Source of the DNA: Idiomarina loihiensis
GTDB taxonomy: Bacteria; Pseudomonadota; Gammaproteobacteria; Enterobacterales; Alteromonadaceae
Length of the DNA stretch: 64,000 nucleotides
Assembly (NCBI RefSeq): GCF_024584785.1
Contig: NZ_CP074112.1
Span: 372,001 to 436,000 of the forward strand
Direction of reading: 5' to 3'
The position numbers and the translations under genes were made by a program. Shown here piece after piece: positions 43,037-52,536 of this stretch. The first letter of the stretch is position 1. The number at the start of each line of letters is the position of its first letter. The notes beneath the pieces are model-generated. The model had not been told where the DNA came from and searched no databases. It saw only the letters and a list, made by a program, of their open reading frames with translations.

Positions 43037-44812
43037 ATGGCTGATTATCGTGTACCCCGTGAAGATATGCAGTTTGTACTGCAGGATGTATTTAAAGTTC
43101 ATGAAGACTGGGCCAAAATTGAGGCCTTTGCTGACGTCGATATTGACACTGCAGTGGCTATTATTGATGAAGGCGCGAAATTGGCAGAAAGCTTGATTGC
43201 TCCTAATGCTCGGGCTGCTGATGAAGAAGGCGTGAGCTTCGATAACGGCGTGGTAACCACCCCGCAAGGCTACAAAGAAAACTTCAAGCAACTGGCTGAA
43301 GGTGGCTGGGTAGGGGTGACTGCCAATCCTGACTTTGGTGGTATGGGCCTACCAAAATCCGTATCAGCGCAATATGAAGAAATGCTCTGTGCAGCGGATA
43401 TCTCTTTCTCATTATATTCAGGCTTGACTGCTGGCGCTATCATGACCATCGATCAGCATGGCAGTGACGAGCTAAAAGCCACTTATTTAGAAAATATGAT
43501 CAGTGGTAACTGGGCAGGTTCGATGTGTCTTACCGAACCTCATGCCGGTACCGATCTCGGTATTATTCGTACCAAAGCCATTCCTAATGAAGACGGTAGT
43601 TTTGCTATCAGCGGGACCAAGATTTTTATCACCGGTGGCGAACATGACCTCACTGACAACATCATACATTTGGTGTTAGCTAAGTTGCCCGACGCACCCG
43701 CAGGTAGTAAAGGCATCAGCTTATTCTTAGTGCCGAAGTTTCTGGTAAATGCTGATGGTTCTATTGGTGAGCGCAATGGCGTGCATTGTGGTTCAACGGA
43801 ACACAAAATGGGTATTCATGCCTCTGCTACTTGTGTGATGAATTTTGATGGTGCCAAGGGTTGGCTGGTAGGTGAGCCGCACAAAGGTTTACCAGCGATG
43901 TTCACCATGATGAACTATGAGCGGTTAGGTGTAGGTATCCAAGGCCTTGGTGCTGCAGCTCGCTCTTATCAAAATGCGCTAGAGTATGCCCAAGACCGCA
44001 TTCAAGGTCGTGGCGCTAAAGCTACGCAGCAGCCCGAGAAAGAAGCCGACCCTATTATTGTGCATGGCGATGTGCGGCGCATGCTGCTTACCATGAAAGC
44101 TTTCGTTGAAGGTGGCCGAGCATTCTCAACTTATGTGGGGCAACAACTCGATTTAGCAAAATACGCAGCTGATGCAGAGACTCGCCAACGGGCCGAAGCG
44201 TTGGTGCAGTTGTTAACTCCAGTTGCCAAAGCCTTTTTAACGGACACTGGGTTTGAAGCCACTGTACTTGGTCAGCAAGTATTTGGCGGTCATGGCTTTA
44301 TTCGCGAATGGGGACAAGAGCAGTTAGTTCGTGATTGTCGGATAGCGCAAATCTATGAAGGCACTAACGGCATTCAAGCTTTAGATTTATTAGGGCGCAA
44401 AGTTGCCGGTAGTCGAGGTGAACTCCTGAAACCACTCCTTGCGGATATCCAAGCGTTATTAGCTGAACCGTTAGCAGGATTTGAAGCAGAATATCAACAG
44501 CTTGCTGATGCTACGCAATTGGTACACCAAGTTACCGTGCAAGTATTAAGCAAGGTGATGGATGATGAAAATATCATTAACAGTGTCGCGGTAGAGTACC
44601 TGAACTTAATTGGTTACGTTGCTTTTGGTTACGTGTGGTTGCGTATGGCTGCGGCTGCTGCGCCGCAAGTTGCAGAAAAGCCACATCTAGCAAGTAAACT
44701 AAAAACAGCTAAGTTCTATATGGCGCGTATTTTACCGCGTATTGAAAGCCTAGCTACCACCATCAAAGATGGTAGCCAGAGCTTGTATCTACATGACTTG
44801 GGCGATTTTTAA
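43037..44812 (+). CDS. Acyl-CoA dehydrogenase, large (DmdC-like) family
   Basis: A 591-aa FAD enzyme that forms the alpha-beta double bond of an acyl-CoA. It is of the longer ACAD group that has an extra C-terminal domain, like methylmercaptopropionyl-CoA dehydrogenase DmdC and many enzymes of unknown acyl-chain preference. Motifs are CLTEPHAGTDLG (flavin contact), GTKIFITGGEHD, KMGIHASATC, VFGGHGFIREWGQEQ and IYEGTNGIQALDLLGRK with the catalytic glutamate. I use the ATG at 43037, which has GAGAGGTG upstream and gives the family start MADYRVPREDMQF; the frame extends 42 nt further. No other beta-oxidation gene is adjacent. It converges on putA with overlapping stops. Confidence 0.9.
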   Translation: MADYRVPREDMQFVLQDVFKVHEDWAKIEAFADVDIDTAVAIIDEGAKLAESLIAPNARAADEEGVSFDNGVVTTPQGYKENFKQLAEGGWVGVTANPDFGGMGLPKSVSAQYEEMLCAADISFSLYSGLTAGAIMTIDQHGSDELKATYLENMISGNWAGSMCLTEPHAGTDLGIIRTKAIPNEDGSFAISGTKIFITGGEHDLTDNIIHLVLAKLPDAPAGSKGISLFLVPKFLVNADGSIGERNGVHCGSTEHKMGIHASATCVMNFDGAKGWLVGEPHKGLPAMFTMMNYERLGVGIQGLGAAARSYQNALEYAQDRIQGRGAKATQQPEKEADPIIVHGDVRRMLLTMKAFVEGGRAFSTYVGQQLDLAKYAADAETRQRAEALVQLLTPVAKAFLTDTGFEATVLGQQVFGGHGFIREWGQEQLVRDCRIAQIYEGTNGIQALDLLGRKVAGSRGELLKPLLADIQALLAEPLAGFEAEYQQLADATQLVHQVTVQVLSKVMDDENIINSVAVEYLNLIGYVAFGYVWLRMAAAAAPQVAEKPHLASKLKTAKFYMARILPRIESLATTIKDGSQSLYLHDLGDF

Positions 44813-44820
44813 TCGCCCAA
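44798..44820. other. Palindrome over the overlapping stop codons of two convergent genes
   Basis: TTGGGCGAT (44798-44806) and ATCGCCCAA (44812-44820) pair perfectly around a 5-nt loop. Both stop codons, of the acyl-CoA dehydrogenase and of putA, lie in this 23-bp hairpin. No T run follows on either strand. Confidence 0.6.
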
Positions 44821-47800
44821 CGATAGTAGGGTTGCATTGCCACCAACAGCAGTAATGTTGTTGGTGCGCGTTTTTTCAGTAACAAAACGGGTTAAGTAGT
44901 GTGGGCCACCAGCTTTTGGACCTGTACCTGACATACCACGGCCACCAAATGGCTGTACCCCTACCACCGCACCAATTTGGTTACGATTAATATAAACGTT
45001 ACCGACATCAATCCGGCGGGCAATGTCCGCAGCAAAGGTTTCATTGCGGCTGTGAATACCAAAGGTCAAACCAAAACCAGTACCATTAATACTATCGATA
45101 ACTTGATCTAAGCTGTCAGTGCTATAGCGAATAACGTGCAAGATCGGACCGAAGTTTTCTTTCACTAACTGATTAATAGAGTCAATTTCGATAGCCGTTG
45201 GTGCGACAAAAGTACCGCCTTGAGTGTATTCAGGCATCGGAGCACGCGCAATTAAGCGACCCGCTTGGCTAATATCGTTGATGTGCTGCTCAAGATTGTG
45301 TTTAGCTACGCCATCAATAACCGGACCTACGTCGGTTTCATGTAGCATAGGGTTGCCAACTTTTAGCTCGGCCATTGCACCTTTAAGCAGATCAATCACG
45401 CGATCGGCGATATCGTCCTGTACAAATAAGACGCGTAGGGCAGAACAACGCTGACCGGCACTCTTGAAGGCACTAGCAACGATATCGGTAACTGCTTGCT
45501 CAGGCAACGCAGTGGAATCAATAAGCATCGCGTTTTGACCACCGGTTTCGGCAACCAATGGCACTATCGCACCTGTTCGGGCGGCCAAGGCGCGGTTAAT
45601 TGCTTGAGCGGTGTAGGTTGAACCGGTAAAGCAGACGCCACCGATATCTTCTTGGGAAACTAGGAACGAACCAACCTCGGCACCGCTGCCTGGCATAAAG
45701 TGCAACACATCACCAGGAATACCGGCCTCAAGCGCCAACTGCACGGCACGGAATGCAATAAAGCCAGTTTGCTCAGCAGGTTTAGCGATAACACAGTTAC
45801 CTGTAACCAGTGCTGCAGCCACCTGCCCTAAGAAAATAGCTAGTGGGAAGTTCCACGGGCTAATACAAATAAAGGTGCCGCGGCCTTGCAAGAATAGCTC
45901 GTTCGTTTCGCCCGTCGGGCCTGGTAGCGTGGTCCCTTGACCCATGAGTTCACGCGCTTGGACAGCGTAGTAGCGGCAGAAATCGACAGCTTCGCGTACT
46001 TCATCAATACCATCTTGTAGACTCTTGCCGGCTTCTAGCGTACACAGAGCAATCAACTCGTTACGATTCGCTTCCATCAGATCAGCGAGCTTCTCTAATG
46101 CTTTGGCTCTGACTTCAACATCGGTATCGCGCCAACGTCGATAAGCAGCATTGGCACTGGTTAGTGCTTGTTCCGCAAGAGCTTTGTCGCCCCAGCAAAT
46201 GGTGCCAATAAGGCGGTCGGTTTGTTGCGGGCTATGGATCGCAACCTGATGATGGGCATCAATGACATCGCCATTAACAATCGGTCCTGCTTGCCATTGT
46301 TTGTCTTGGTATTGTTGTACTGCTGCAATAAAGTCATCTGCTTGTGAATGAATGTTCATATTCAATCCTAACGAGTTTTTCCGATCTGCAAAGATCTGCG
46401 TCGGCAAAGGAATTTTGGCATTAGCGAAATGGTCATGCTGATGCATGGTCGTTAAAGGGTGCTCAATCAAGTCGGCTACTGGAGTTTCTGGGTCCACTAA
46501 TTTGTGCACAAAAGATGTATTAGCACCATTTTCCAGTAGGCGGCGCACCAAGTAGGGTAACAAGTCTTTGTGTGCACCAACCGGAGCGTAAATTCGCACG
46601 GTGGTATTTTCATCCTGCTCTAAGATGGTGTCATAGAGATCGTCACCCATACCGTGCAAGCGCTGAAATTCTATCCGTCGCTGATACTGCTTATTGAGTT
46701 CCCGAATAGCGACAACGGTGTGTGCATTGTGGGTAGCAAACTGCGGGTAAATAGCCCCATCGGTCGCGGCACTCAATAAGTAGTGAGCACAGGCTAAGTA
46801 AGACACGTCAGTATTGGCTTTGCGGGTAAACACTGGATAACCAGTTAGACCATTCACTTGGCAAAGTTTGATTTCTGTGTCCCAATACGCACCCTTTACC
46901 AAACGCACCGGAATCTCGTCGCCACATTCGCGCGCCAGCGCGGTCACCCAACATAATGTAGGTAATGCACGTTTTGAATAGGCTTGCACCACCAAACCAA
47001 AACGTGGCCAGCCTTTACAGACGCCGCTTCGATACACTTTCTCAAATAATTCTAGCGAAAGTTCAAGCCGGTCTGCTTCTTCTGCATCAATGCTGACTCC
47101 AACATCGGCCTCTTTGGCTAGTTTAACGAGCTCAGTTAAGCTTTGTGCCAGCTCAGTCATAACGCGCTCGTGATTAGCCACCTCATAGCGCGGGTGTAGG
47201 GCTGATAATTTTATTGAAATAGTTGGGCGTGGAGCCTTCGGGTTATTGAAGTTTTCTTTGCCAACTATCTTAATCGAATTGACATAATCGGCGTGATAGC
47301 GCTGCGCATCACGCATGGTTAATGCCGCCTCGCCAAGCATATCGTAAGAGTGCGTGTAGCCTTTATCGCGATTAGCACGACTGTTTTTCAGCGCTTCTTC
47401 AATAGTACGGCCTAAGACGAACTGGGTGCCCATAATTCGCATCGCTTGATACGTTGCTTTACGAACTACCGGTGTACTTAAACGACGAGTCAGGCGCTTA
47501 AATACACCACGAGGCGTTTCCATCGGCTGGCCGGTAGGGTTTATCCGATTGTTAGCAAAGGCGATGCCCCAAGTGCCGGTATTCACTAACCAAGAGGTAC
47601 TTTGGCCCATATGTTTTTGCCAATCACCACCGGAAAGCCGATCTTGGATTAACGCATCAGCTGTTGTTGCGTCAGGAATACGTAATAAGGCTTCCGCGAG
47701 GCACATCAAAATGATGCCTTCTTTGGTATCTAAACTGTATTCTTGCAGGAACGCATCAATACCGCTGTTGTCAGCACGCTCACGAACTTTACCCACCAGT

Positions 47801-47976
47801 GCCGCAGCAGCTTGGGTAACAGCGTCAATTTGTTCAGGTTGATTCGGTACCAGTGTCATCAACTCACGCAAATAGGCATCTTCATCAACTAAATAGTTGG
47901 CGGTAATGGCCTGTTGGAGTCGACCGAGGTCGGCGCCGGAATACTGAGCCGCAAGCACTTCACTCGCTTTAAACAT
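44809..47976 (-). CDS. putA: Bifunctional proline dehydrogenase / P5C dehydrogenase PutA (no DNA-binding domain)
   Basis: PutA oxidises proline to glutamate in two steps: an FAD proline dehydrogenase barrel (about residues 150-480; SIKLSALHPRYE, RLVKGAYWDTEIK, ATHNAHT) and an NAD+ P5C dehydrogenase (about 540-1040). The latter has PWNFPLAIF, the general base in ETGGQNAML, and the catalytic cysteine in AGQRCSALRV. From the ATG at 47976 it has 1055 aa. I prefer this start because AGGAGA lies 6 nt upstream and the family N-terminus fits; the frame extends to 48120. The ribbon-helix-helix repressor domain of E. coli PutA is absent, so it does not autoregulate in that way. No putP transporter is adjacent. 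Confidence 0.95.
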   Translation of the reverse strand: MFKASEVLAAQYSGADLGRLQQAITANYLVDEDAYLRELMTLVPNQPEQIDAVTQAAAALVGKVRERADNSGIDAFLQEYSLDTKEGIILMCLAEALLRIPDATTADALIQDRLSGGDWQKHMGQSTSWLVNTGTWGIAFANNRINPTGQPMETPRGVFKRLTRRLSTPVVRKATYQAMRIMGTQFVLGRTIEEALKNSRANRDKGYTHSYDMLGEAALTMRDAQRYHADYVNSIKIVGKENFNNPKAPRPTISIKLSALHPRYEVANHERVMTELAQSLTELVKLAKEADVGVSIDAEEADRLELSLELFEKVYRSGVCKGWPRFGLVVQAYSKRALPTLCWVTALARECGDEIPVRLVKGAYWDTEIKLCQVNGLTGYPVFTRKANTDVSYLACAHYLLSAATDGAIYPQFATHNAHTVVAIRELNKQYQRRIEFQRLHGMGDDLYDTILEQDENTTVRIYAPVGAHKDLLPYLVRRLLENGANTSFVHKLVDPETPVADLIEHPLTTMHQHDHFANAKIPLPTQIFADRKNSLGLNMNIHSQADDFIAAVQQYQDKQWQAGPIVNGDVIDAHHQVAIHSPQQTDRLIGTICWGDKALAEQALTSANAAYRRWRDTDVEVRAKALEKLADLMEANRNELIALCTLEAGKSLQDGIDEVREAVDFCRYYAVQARELMGQGTTLPGPTGETNELFLQGRGTFICISPWNFPLAIFLGQVAAALVTGNCVIAKPAEQTGFIAFRAVQLALEAGIPGDVLHFMPGSGAEVGSFLVSQEDIGGVCFTGSTYTAQAINRALAARTGAIVPLVAETGGQNAMLIDSTALPEQAVTDIVASAFKSAGQRCSALRVLFVQDDIADRVIDLLKGAMAELKVGNPMLHETDVGPVIDGVAKHNLEQHINDISQAGRLIARAPMPEYTQGGTFVAPTAIEIDSINQLVKENFGPILHVIRYSTDSLDQVIDSINGTGFGLTFGIHSRNETFAADIARRIDVGNVYINRNQIGAVVGVQPFGGRGMSGTGPKAGGPHYLTRFVTEKTRTNNITAVGGNATLLSLGD

Positions 47977-48174
47977 AGATTCTCCTGTAAGACTCAGCCG
48001 ATGGCTGGCGGGGACATATTTTCGGCGCAAGTATAGGGCTTTTTGAGCGCCAGTAAAGCCCACCCGATCAGAATTTTTGTCGCTTTCTTGCGGGCGTATC
48101 AGCGCTACATTTTCGAGCACCGCCGATGGCGCCCACGTTGCATTTTTTAACCGCCAGTGTCAAGCCCTGATCAG

Positions 48175-48203
48175 TTGACCTGTAAGGAGTCTGCGAGTAC
48201 CGT
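48175..48203 (+). promoter_or_regulatory. Candidate promoter of ygiF-glnE
   Basis: A -35 TTGACC (48175-48180) with a 17-bp spacer leads to a weak -10 TACCGT (48198-48203), in the 252-bp divergent region between putA and ygiF. TGATCA, a palindrome, lies just upstream. Nothing else is recognisable in this region. Confidence 0.35.
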
Positions 48204-48228
48204 ATGAGGCCTAACTAATGATGCATAG

Positions 48229-49743
48229 ATGGAACCATTCGTGAGTCACCAACACAGCCAAGAAATAGAACTCAAACTTATCCTTGAGCCGCAGCAACGA
48301 GCAGCTGTCTTGCAACTTTGTGAGCAATTGGCCAAAGGTGCTGAGCATGACATTTTTGAACTTAACAATGCCTACTTTGATACCGATGATTTGCGTTTGC
48401 GTGAATACGATATGGGATTACGCATAAGGCAGCGTGGTGAGCACTTAGAACAAACAATTAAACTTGCCGGGCAGGTGTTAGGTGGCATGCATCAGCGGCC
48501 TGAATACAACAGGGTGATTGCCCAGCCAGTGCCTGATTTGACGTTGTTCGAAGAAGATATATGGCCGGATGACTTTCCGTTGTTTGATATTCAGCGCGAG
48601 CTAAAGGAAATTTTTCGTACCGATTTCACCCGCCATCGTTGGCGAATTCCCCAGGGCGATGGAATGATAGAACTGGTGTTCGATGAGGGTGAAATCATTG
48701 CCGCTGAGCACCGCCAACCCATCTGTGAAATTGAATTAGAAGTACAAGGTGCAGATACGGCCGCAGCGTATAAATTAGCACGCCGTTTTATTACCCGCGT
48801 GAACGCGAGAGTAGGAACCTTAAGCAAGGCAGCTCGGGGCTACTTGTTAGCTGGCAAGTCGGTATTAGAACCCTACACCCATGCTGACTTTGTCAGTCAA
48901 CAAGGCCAAGACGATGTTGGTCAAGGGTTATATCGAGCATTAACTTACGCCTTGCAATACTGGCAACACAATGATGCCTGTTTAACCCAGCAGCCGTGTG
49001 TGCAGGCAGTGGCTGGTATTACTGATGGAATTCGTTTAAGTAAAGTGGTGTTGCAACAATTGGCCTTATTCGAAATTGATGTGAGTGACCATATTTTACG
49101 GTTAGAACAGATGCTGGGGCACTTGGGTTGGCTCAGTAGGTTTGATGGTCTCAATGAGCTGATAGCTGAAGATGGAGCTTATCATCGCGCGTTAAAGCAA
49201 AATACCAAGCTGTATGAACACATTTTGGAGCAACAGCAACATGCTGTGCAACTTGAGCTGGTGGTAAATTTGAGTAAACGTGATGATTATCAACTGACCT
49301 TATTTGAGCTAGGTGAGTTGTGTGCCCAACAACCTCGCCATGAACAACTTATGCAGACCCCGTTAAAGCAATGGGCCGTGCAGCGCTTACGAGATGACTG
49401 GCAATGGGTTGCTGAACCTTTCACGCGCGCTGAAGAAATGCGTCCAGAGCAATATCTCAAACAGTTACCGCAGCTGCAAAGTTCATTGCAGCTGGGCTAT
49501 TGTGTAGGAGCGCTATTTGATCAACAAGATCGTGAGCAATTCCGGGCCCCCTGGTTAGATATGCTGCGCGGCATCCGAGAAATATTGGCGCTAAAACTAC
49601 TACGAGAAGCCATTAAAGATACGGATGATATTAACACCGAGCGTCTACTTAGTTGGCAAGAGGTACAGTTAGAGTCGTTGCTATATGCCCTGGAACGCTC
49701 TCGCCGCTCGGCTATCAAACAAGAACCTTATTGGATTTTATAA
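48229..49743 (+). CDS. ygiF: Inorganic triphosphatase YgiF (CYTH-CHAD protein)
   Basis: A 504-aa cytoplasmic protein. The N-terminal CYTH domain (about 8-210) carries the E-x-E-x-K signature EIELKL, further basic and acidic residues for metal-triphosphate binding (LRIRQRGEHLEQTIKL), and EIELEVQG. The C-terminal CHAD helical domain (about 225-495) binds polyphosphate in characterised members. E. coli YgiF hydrolyses tripolyphosphate. It precedes glnE with a 1-bp overlap (TAATG), the same pair as in E. coli. Start: the ATG at 48229 or a GTG 12 nt later; the choice does not affect the domain. Confidence 0.93.
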   Translation: MEPFVSHQHSQEIELKLILEPQQRAAVLQLCEQLAKGAEHDIFELNNAYFDTDDLRLREYDMGLRIRQRGEHLEQTIKLAGQVLGGMHQRPEYNRVIAQPVPDLTLFEEDIWPDDFPLFDIQRELKEIFRTDFTRHRWRIPQGDGMIELVFDEGEIIAAEHRQPICEIELEVQGADTAAAYKLARRFITRVNARVGTLSKAARGYLLAGKSVLEPYTHADFVSQQGQDDVGQGLYRALTYALQYWQHNDACLTQQPCVQAVAGITDGIRLSKVVLQQLALFEIDVSDHILRLEQMLGHLGWLSRFDGLNELIAEDGAYHRALKQNTKLYEHILEQQQHAVQLELVVNLSKRDDYQLTLFELGELCAQQPRHEQLMQTPLKQWAVQRLRDDWQWVAEPFTRAEEMRPEQYLKQLPQLQSSLQLGYCVGALFDQQDREQFRAPWLDMLRGIREILALKLLREAIKDTDDINTERLLSWQEVQLESLLYALERSRRSAIKQEPYWIL

Positions 49744-52514
49744 TGATAGATGCATCGGCCTTTGTCGCCTCAATCAGCCCCTTTATTGCGCGTACACTAG
49801 AGCAACAACCGCAAGCTATCGAGTGGCGACAACAGCCGGGATACCCACATCAGGTGGTGCTTCCAGCGCCAGAGAACTATTTGACCCTGGTGCAGCAAGA
49901 GTTACAGCAATGTACCGATGAGGCTAGCGCACAGCGTCAACTGCGGCAATTAAGACAACGTTGGTATGCAAGTTTGGCTGCGGCAGACCTGCTGCAGCAA
50001 ATTAGCTTGGCGGACATGTTGCGACATTTAAGCGCAACTGCCGATGCTTTTATCATCGCCGCCGTTCAATGGCTGCGACCGCGTTTAACTGAGCGCTATG
50101 GTGAATTACTGGATAGTCAGGGAGTACCGCAACAGCTGTATGTGATTGGCATGGGTAAACTAGGCGGGGGAGAATTAAACTTTTCGTCAGATATCGACCT
50201 TATTTTTTGCTATCCAGAGCAAGCCGAGACACAACATCCGCGACGTCCGCTTGAAGCCAGTGTGTTTTTTACCAAGTACGCCCAAGCTCTTTTAGCCTTG
50301 CTAGACACTCCGACTGCTGATGGTCGAGTGTTTAGGATCGATTTACGCCTGCGTCCTTTTGGCCAATCTGGCCCACTGGTAGCCAGCATGGCCGCATTAG
50401 AATATTACTACCAAGAACAAGGCCGTGATTGGGAGCGCTATGCTATGGTTAAAGCGCGTTTAATTGGTGCGAGCGAGGTTGCTCAACAGCAATTTAGTGC
50501 GCTGCTAAGGCCATTTGTTTACCGCCGTTATATTGATTTTTCAGCGATTGATGCGCTGCGTAAAATGAAGGCGTTGATCACCCAAGAAACCCGCCGTCAG
50601 GGCGTTCGGAACAACATCAAGCTTGGTGCTGGGGGTATTCGTGAAATCGAGTTTATTGCGCAAGTCTTTCAGTTGATTCGAGGTGGACAGCAACGTCAAC
50701 TACAAACCCAATCTTTGTATCAAGCTTATGCCGTGATCAAACAACAACAGTTGCTGGAACCGGCAGTGGTGGATGAGCTGCTACAAAGCTATGAGTTTTT
50801 GCGTAAGGTTGAGCATGTCTTGCAGGAACTGAATGACGAGCAAACACAGACATTGCCGGACCAAAATGATCAGCAACAGGCTATGGCGCAGGTATTTAAA
50901 GTCAGTTGGCCGGCATTGGTTGATCGAATTGATCAAGCGATGCAAAAGGTTCACCAACATTTTAGAGCCGTTATTGGCGCAACGGATGAAGACGACGAAG
51001 AAGCTGGTGAGTTACAACTGTTGTGGCAGGATATGATCGAAGACGACGCTGCCGTTGCTATTCTCATTGATGCTGGTTTGAACGCTGCCAGTGCCCAACA
51101 AATGTGGGCGCACATCAGTCAACTTCGTCAAGAGGTTCGGCGCCGTGGGAGCGGCCCTCGAGGACGCCAAGCAATGGCTCGATTAGTCCCCATCTTGATT
51201 GAGCAACTACTGGCTTATGAAGACGCTGAAGCAGTCTTAGAGCGCGTATTGCTAGTACTTCGAAAAATTATGAGCCGCACAGCTTACGTGGAGCTACTGG
51301 TTGAGAACAAAGGTGCTCGCGAGCAACTGCTGAAGCTATGTCGTGCCAGTTCATGGCTAGCGACACAGTTAGCACAGTACCCACTTTTATTAGATGAATT
51401 GATCGACCCTCAGCATCTGTATCAGTTGCCGCAACTGGCCGATTATGGCCGTCTGGTCGATGAATACTTGTTGCGGATCCCCGAGCAGGAGGCTGATTTA
51501 GAGGCGCAAATGGATGCACTGCGTCAGGCGCGTCAGGTCTTACAATTACGTATTGCCGCGGCAGATATCAGTGGCGCTCTGCCACTGATGAAAGTCAGTG
51601 ACCACTTAACTTATTTAGCTGAAGCTATCATTGCCAAAGTTGTTCGTTTAGCTTGGTATCAGATGGCTGAAAAATACGGTAACCCAGCTGGTCAAGACAG
51701 TGACAATATGGGGTTTGCAGTACTCGCCTACGGCAAGTTGGGTGGTTTAGAGTTGGGTTATGGCTCAGATTTGGATTTGGTATTTATCGCTGATGCAGAC
51801 TACGGCGGGGTGACGCAAGGCCCAAGAGAAATCGAGAATCAGCAATTCTATTTACGCCTAGCGCAACGTATTTTGCATCTGTTAACTACCCGAACTATGG
51901 TTGGGGTGTTGTATGATACGGATATGCGTTTGCGTCCATCTGGTAAGGCTGGACTACTGGTTACTCGACTAGACACTTACGCTAAATATTTAGCTGAGGA
52001 TGCGTGGACTTGGGAGTTGCAGGCCTTAGTTCGGGCGCGGCCTGTATTTGGTCGTGAGGAGATACGTCAGCAATTGATTCAGTTGCGCCTACAGCGCTTA
52101 TGCCAACAGCGCTCAGAAGATGAATTACGCGAACAAGTGGTGAGTATGCGTGAAAAAATGCGTGAGCACACCAAGCTAGCGGTAAACGAACAAGAGTTTG
52201 ATTTAAAACAGGGCTATGGCGGTATTACAGATATTGAATTTTTAGTGCAGTACCTTACCTTAAGGTATGCTCATGACTACCCAGAACTTGCAACTTACAC
52301 TGATAATATTCGAATTTTAGAAACTGCAGGCCAATTAAACTTGATGCCGACCGAGCAAGCACAACAATTAATCGAGACTTATATTAGATTACGAGAGCTG
52401 TCGCATCAATTGGCATTAGCAGAGCAAAGCAGCAAGACCCATCAAGATGTATCTGCCGCCCGAGCTGTGGTTGAAACAGCTTGGCAGCAATGGTTAGCTG
52501 CCAAGCAAGGTTAG
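49743..52514 (+). CDS. glnE: Bifunctional glutamine synthetase adenylyltransferase/deadenylase GlnE
   Basis: GlnE adds and removes AMP on glutamine synthetase in response to glutamine and the PII protein, tuning nitrogen assimilation. There are two nucleotidyltransferase domains, each with the G-x-D-x-D metal motif. The N-terminal (deadenylylating) one has GKLGGGELNFSSDIDL near residue 137, and the C-terminal (adenylylating) one has GKLGGLELGYGSDLDL near 663. A regulatory helical region lies between. The length is 923 aa (E. coli 946). The start is the ATG that overlaps the ygiF stop; a longer upstream frame lies inside ygiF and is rejected. Glutamine synthetase itself is not in the window. 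Confidence 0.96.
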   Translation: MIDASAFVASISPFIARTLEQQPQAIEWRQQPGYPHQVVLPAPENYLTLVQQELQQCTDEASAQRQLRQLRQRWYASLAAADLLQQISLADMLRHLSATADAFIIAAVQWLRPRLTERYGELLDSQGVPQQLYVIGMGKLGGGELNFSSDIDLIFCYPEQAETQHPRRPLEASVFFTKYAQALLALLDTPTADGRVFRIDLRLRPFGQSGPLVASMAALEYYYQEQGRDWERYAMVKARLIGASEVAQQQFSALLRPFVYRRYIDFSAIDALRKMKALITQETRRQGVRNNIKLGAGGIREIEFIAQVFQLIRGGQQRQLQTQSLYQAYAVIKQQQLLEPAVVDELLQSYEFLRKVEHVLQELNDEQTQTLPDQNDQQQAMAQVFKVSWPALVDRIDQAMQKVHQHFRAVIGATDEDDEEAGELQLLWQDMIEDDAAVAILIDAGLNAASAQQMWAHISQLRQEVRRRGSGPRGRQAMARLVPILIEQLLAYEDAEAVLERVLLVLRKIMSRTAYVELLVENKGAREQLLKLCRASSWLATQLAQYPLLLDELIDPQHLYQLPQLADYGRLVDEYLLRIPEQEADLEAQMDALRQARQVLQLRIAAADISGALPLMKVSDHLTYLAEAIIAKVVRLAWYQMAEKYGNPAGQDSDNMGFAVLAYGKLGGLELGYGSDLDLVFIADADYGGVTQGPREIENQQFYLRLAQRILHLLTTRTMVGVLYDTDMRLRPSGKAGLLVTRLDTYAKYLAEDAWTWELQALVRARPVFGREEIRQQLIQLRLQRLCQQRSEDELREQVVSMREKMREHTKLAVNEQEFDLKQGYGGITDIEFLVQYLTLRYAHDYPELATYTDNIRILETAGQLNLMPTEQAQQLIETYIRLRELSHQLALAEQSSKTHQDVSAARAVVETAWQQWLAAKQG

Positions 52515-52536
52515 ATGTTGAACACGCAGAATCGCG

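Noticed and set aside
47977-48120. N-terminal extension of putA to 48120
   Set aside because: The extra 48 residues do not look like a PutA N-terminus or a DNA-binding domain, and the ATG at 47976 has a strong ribosome binding site.
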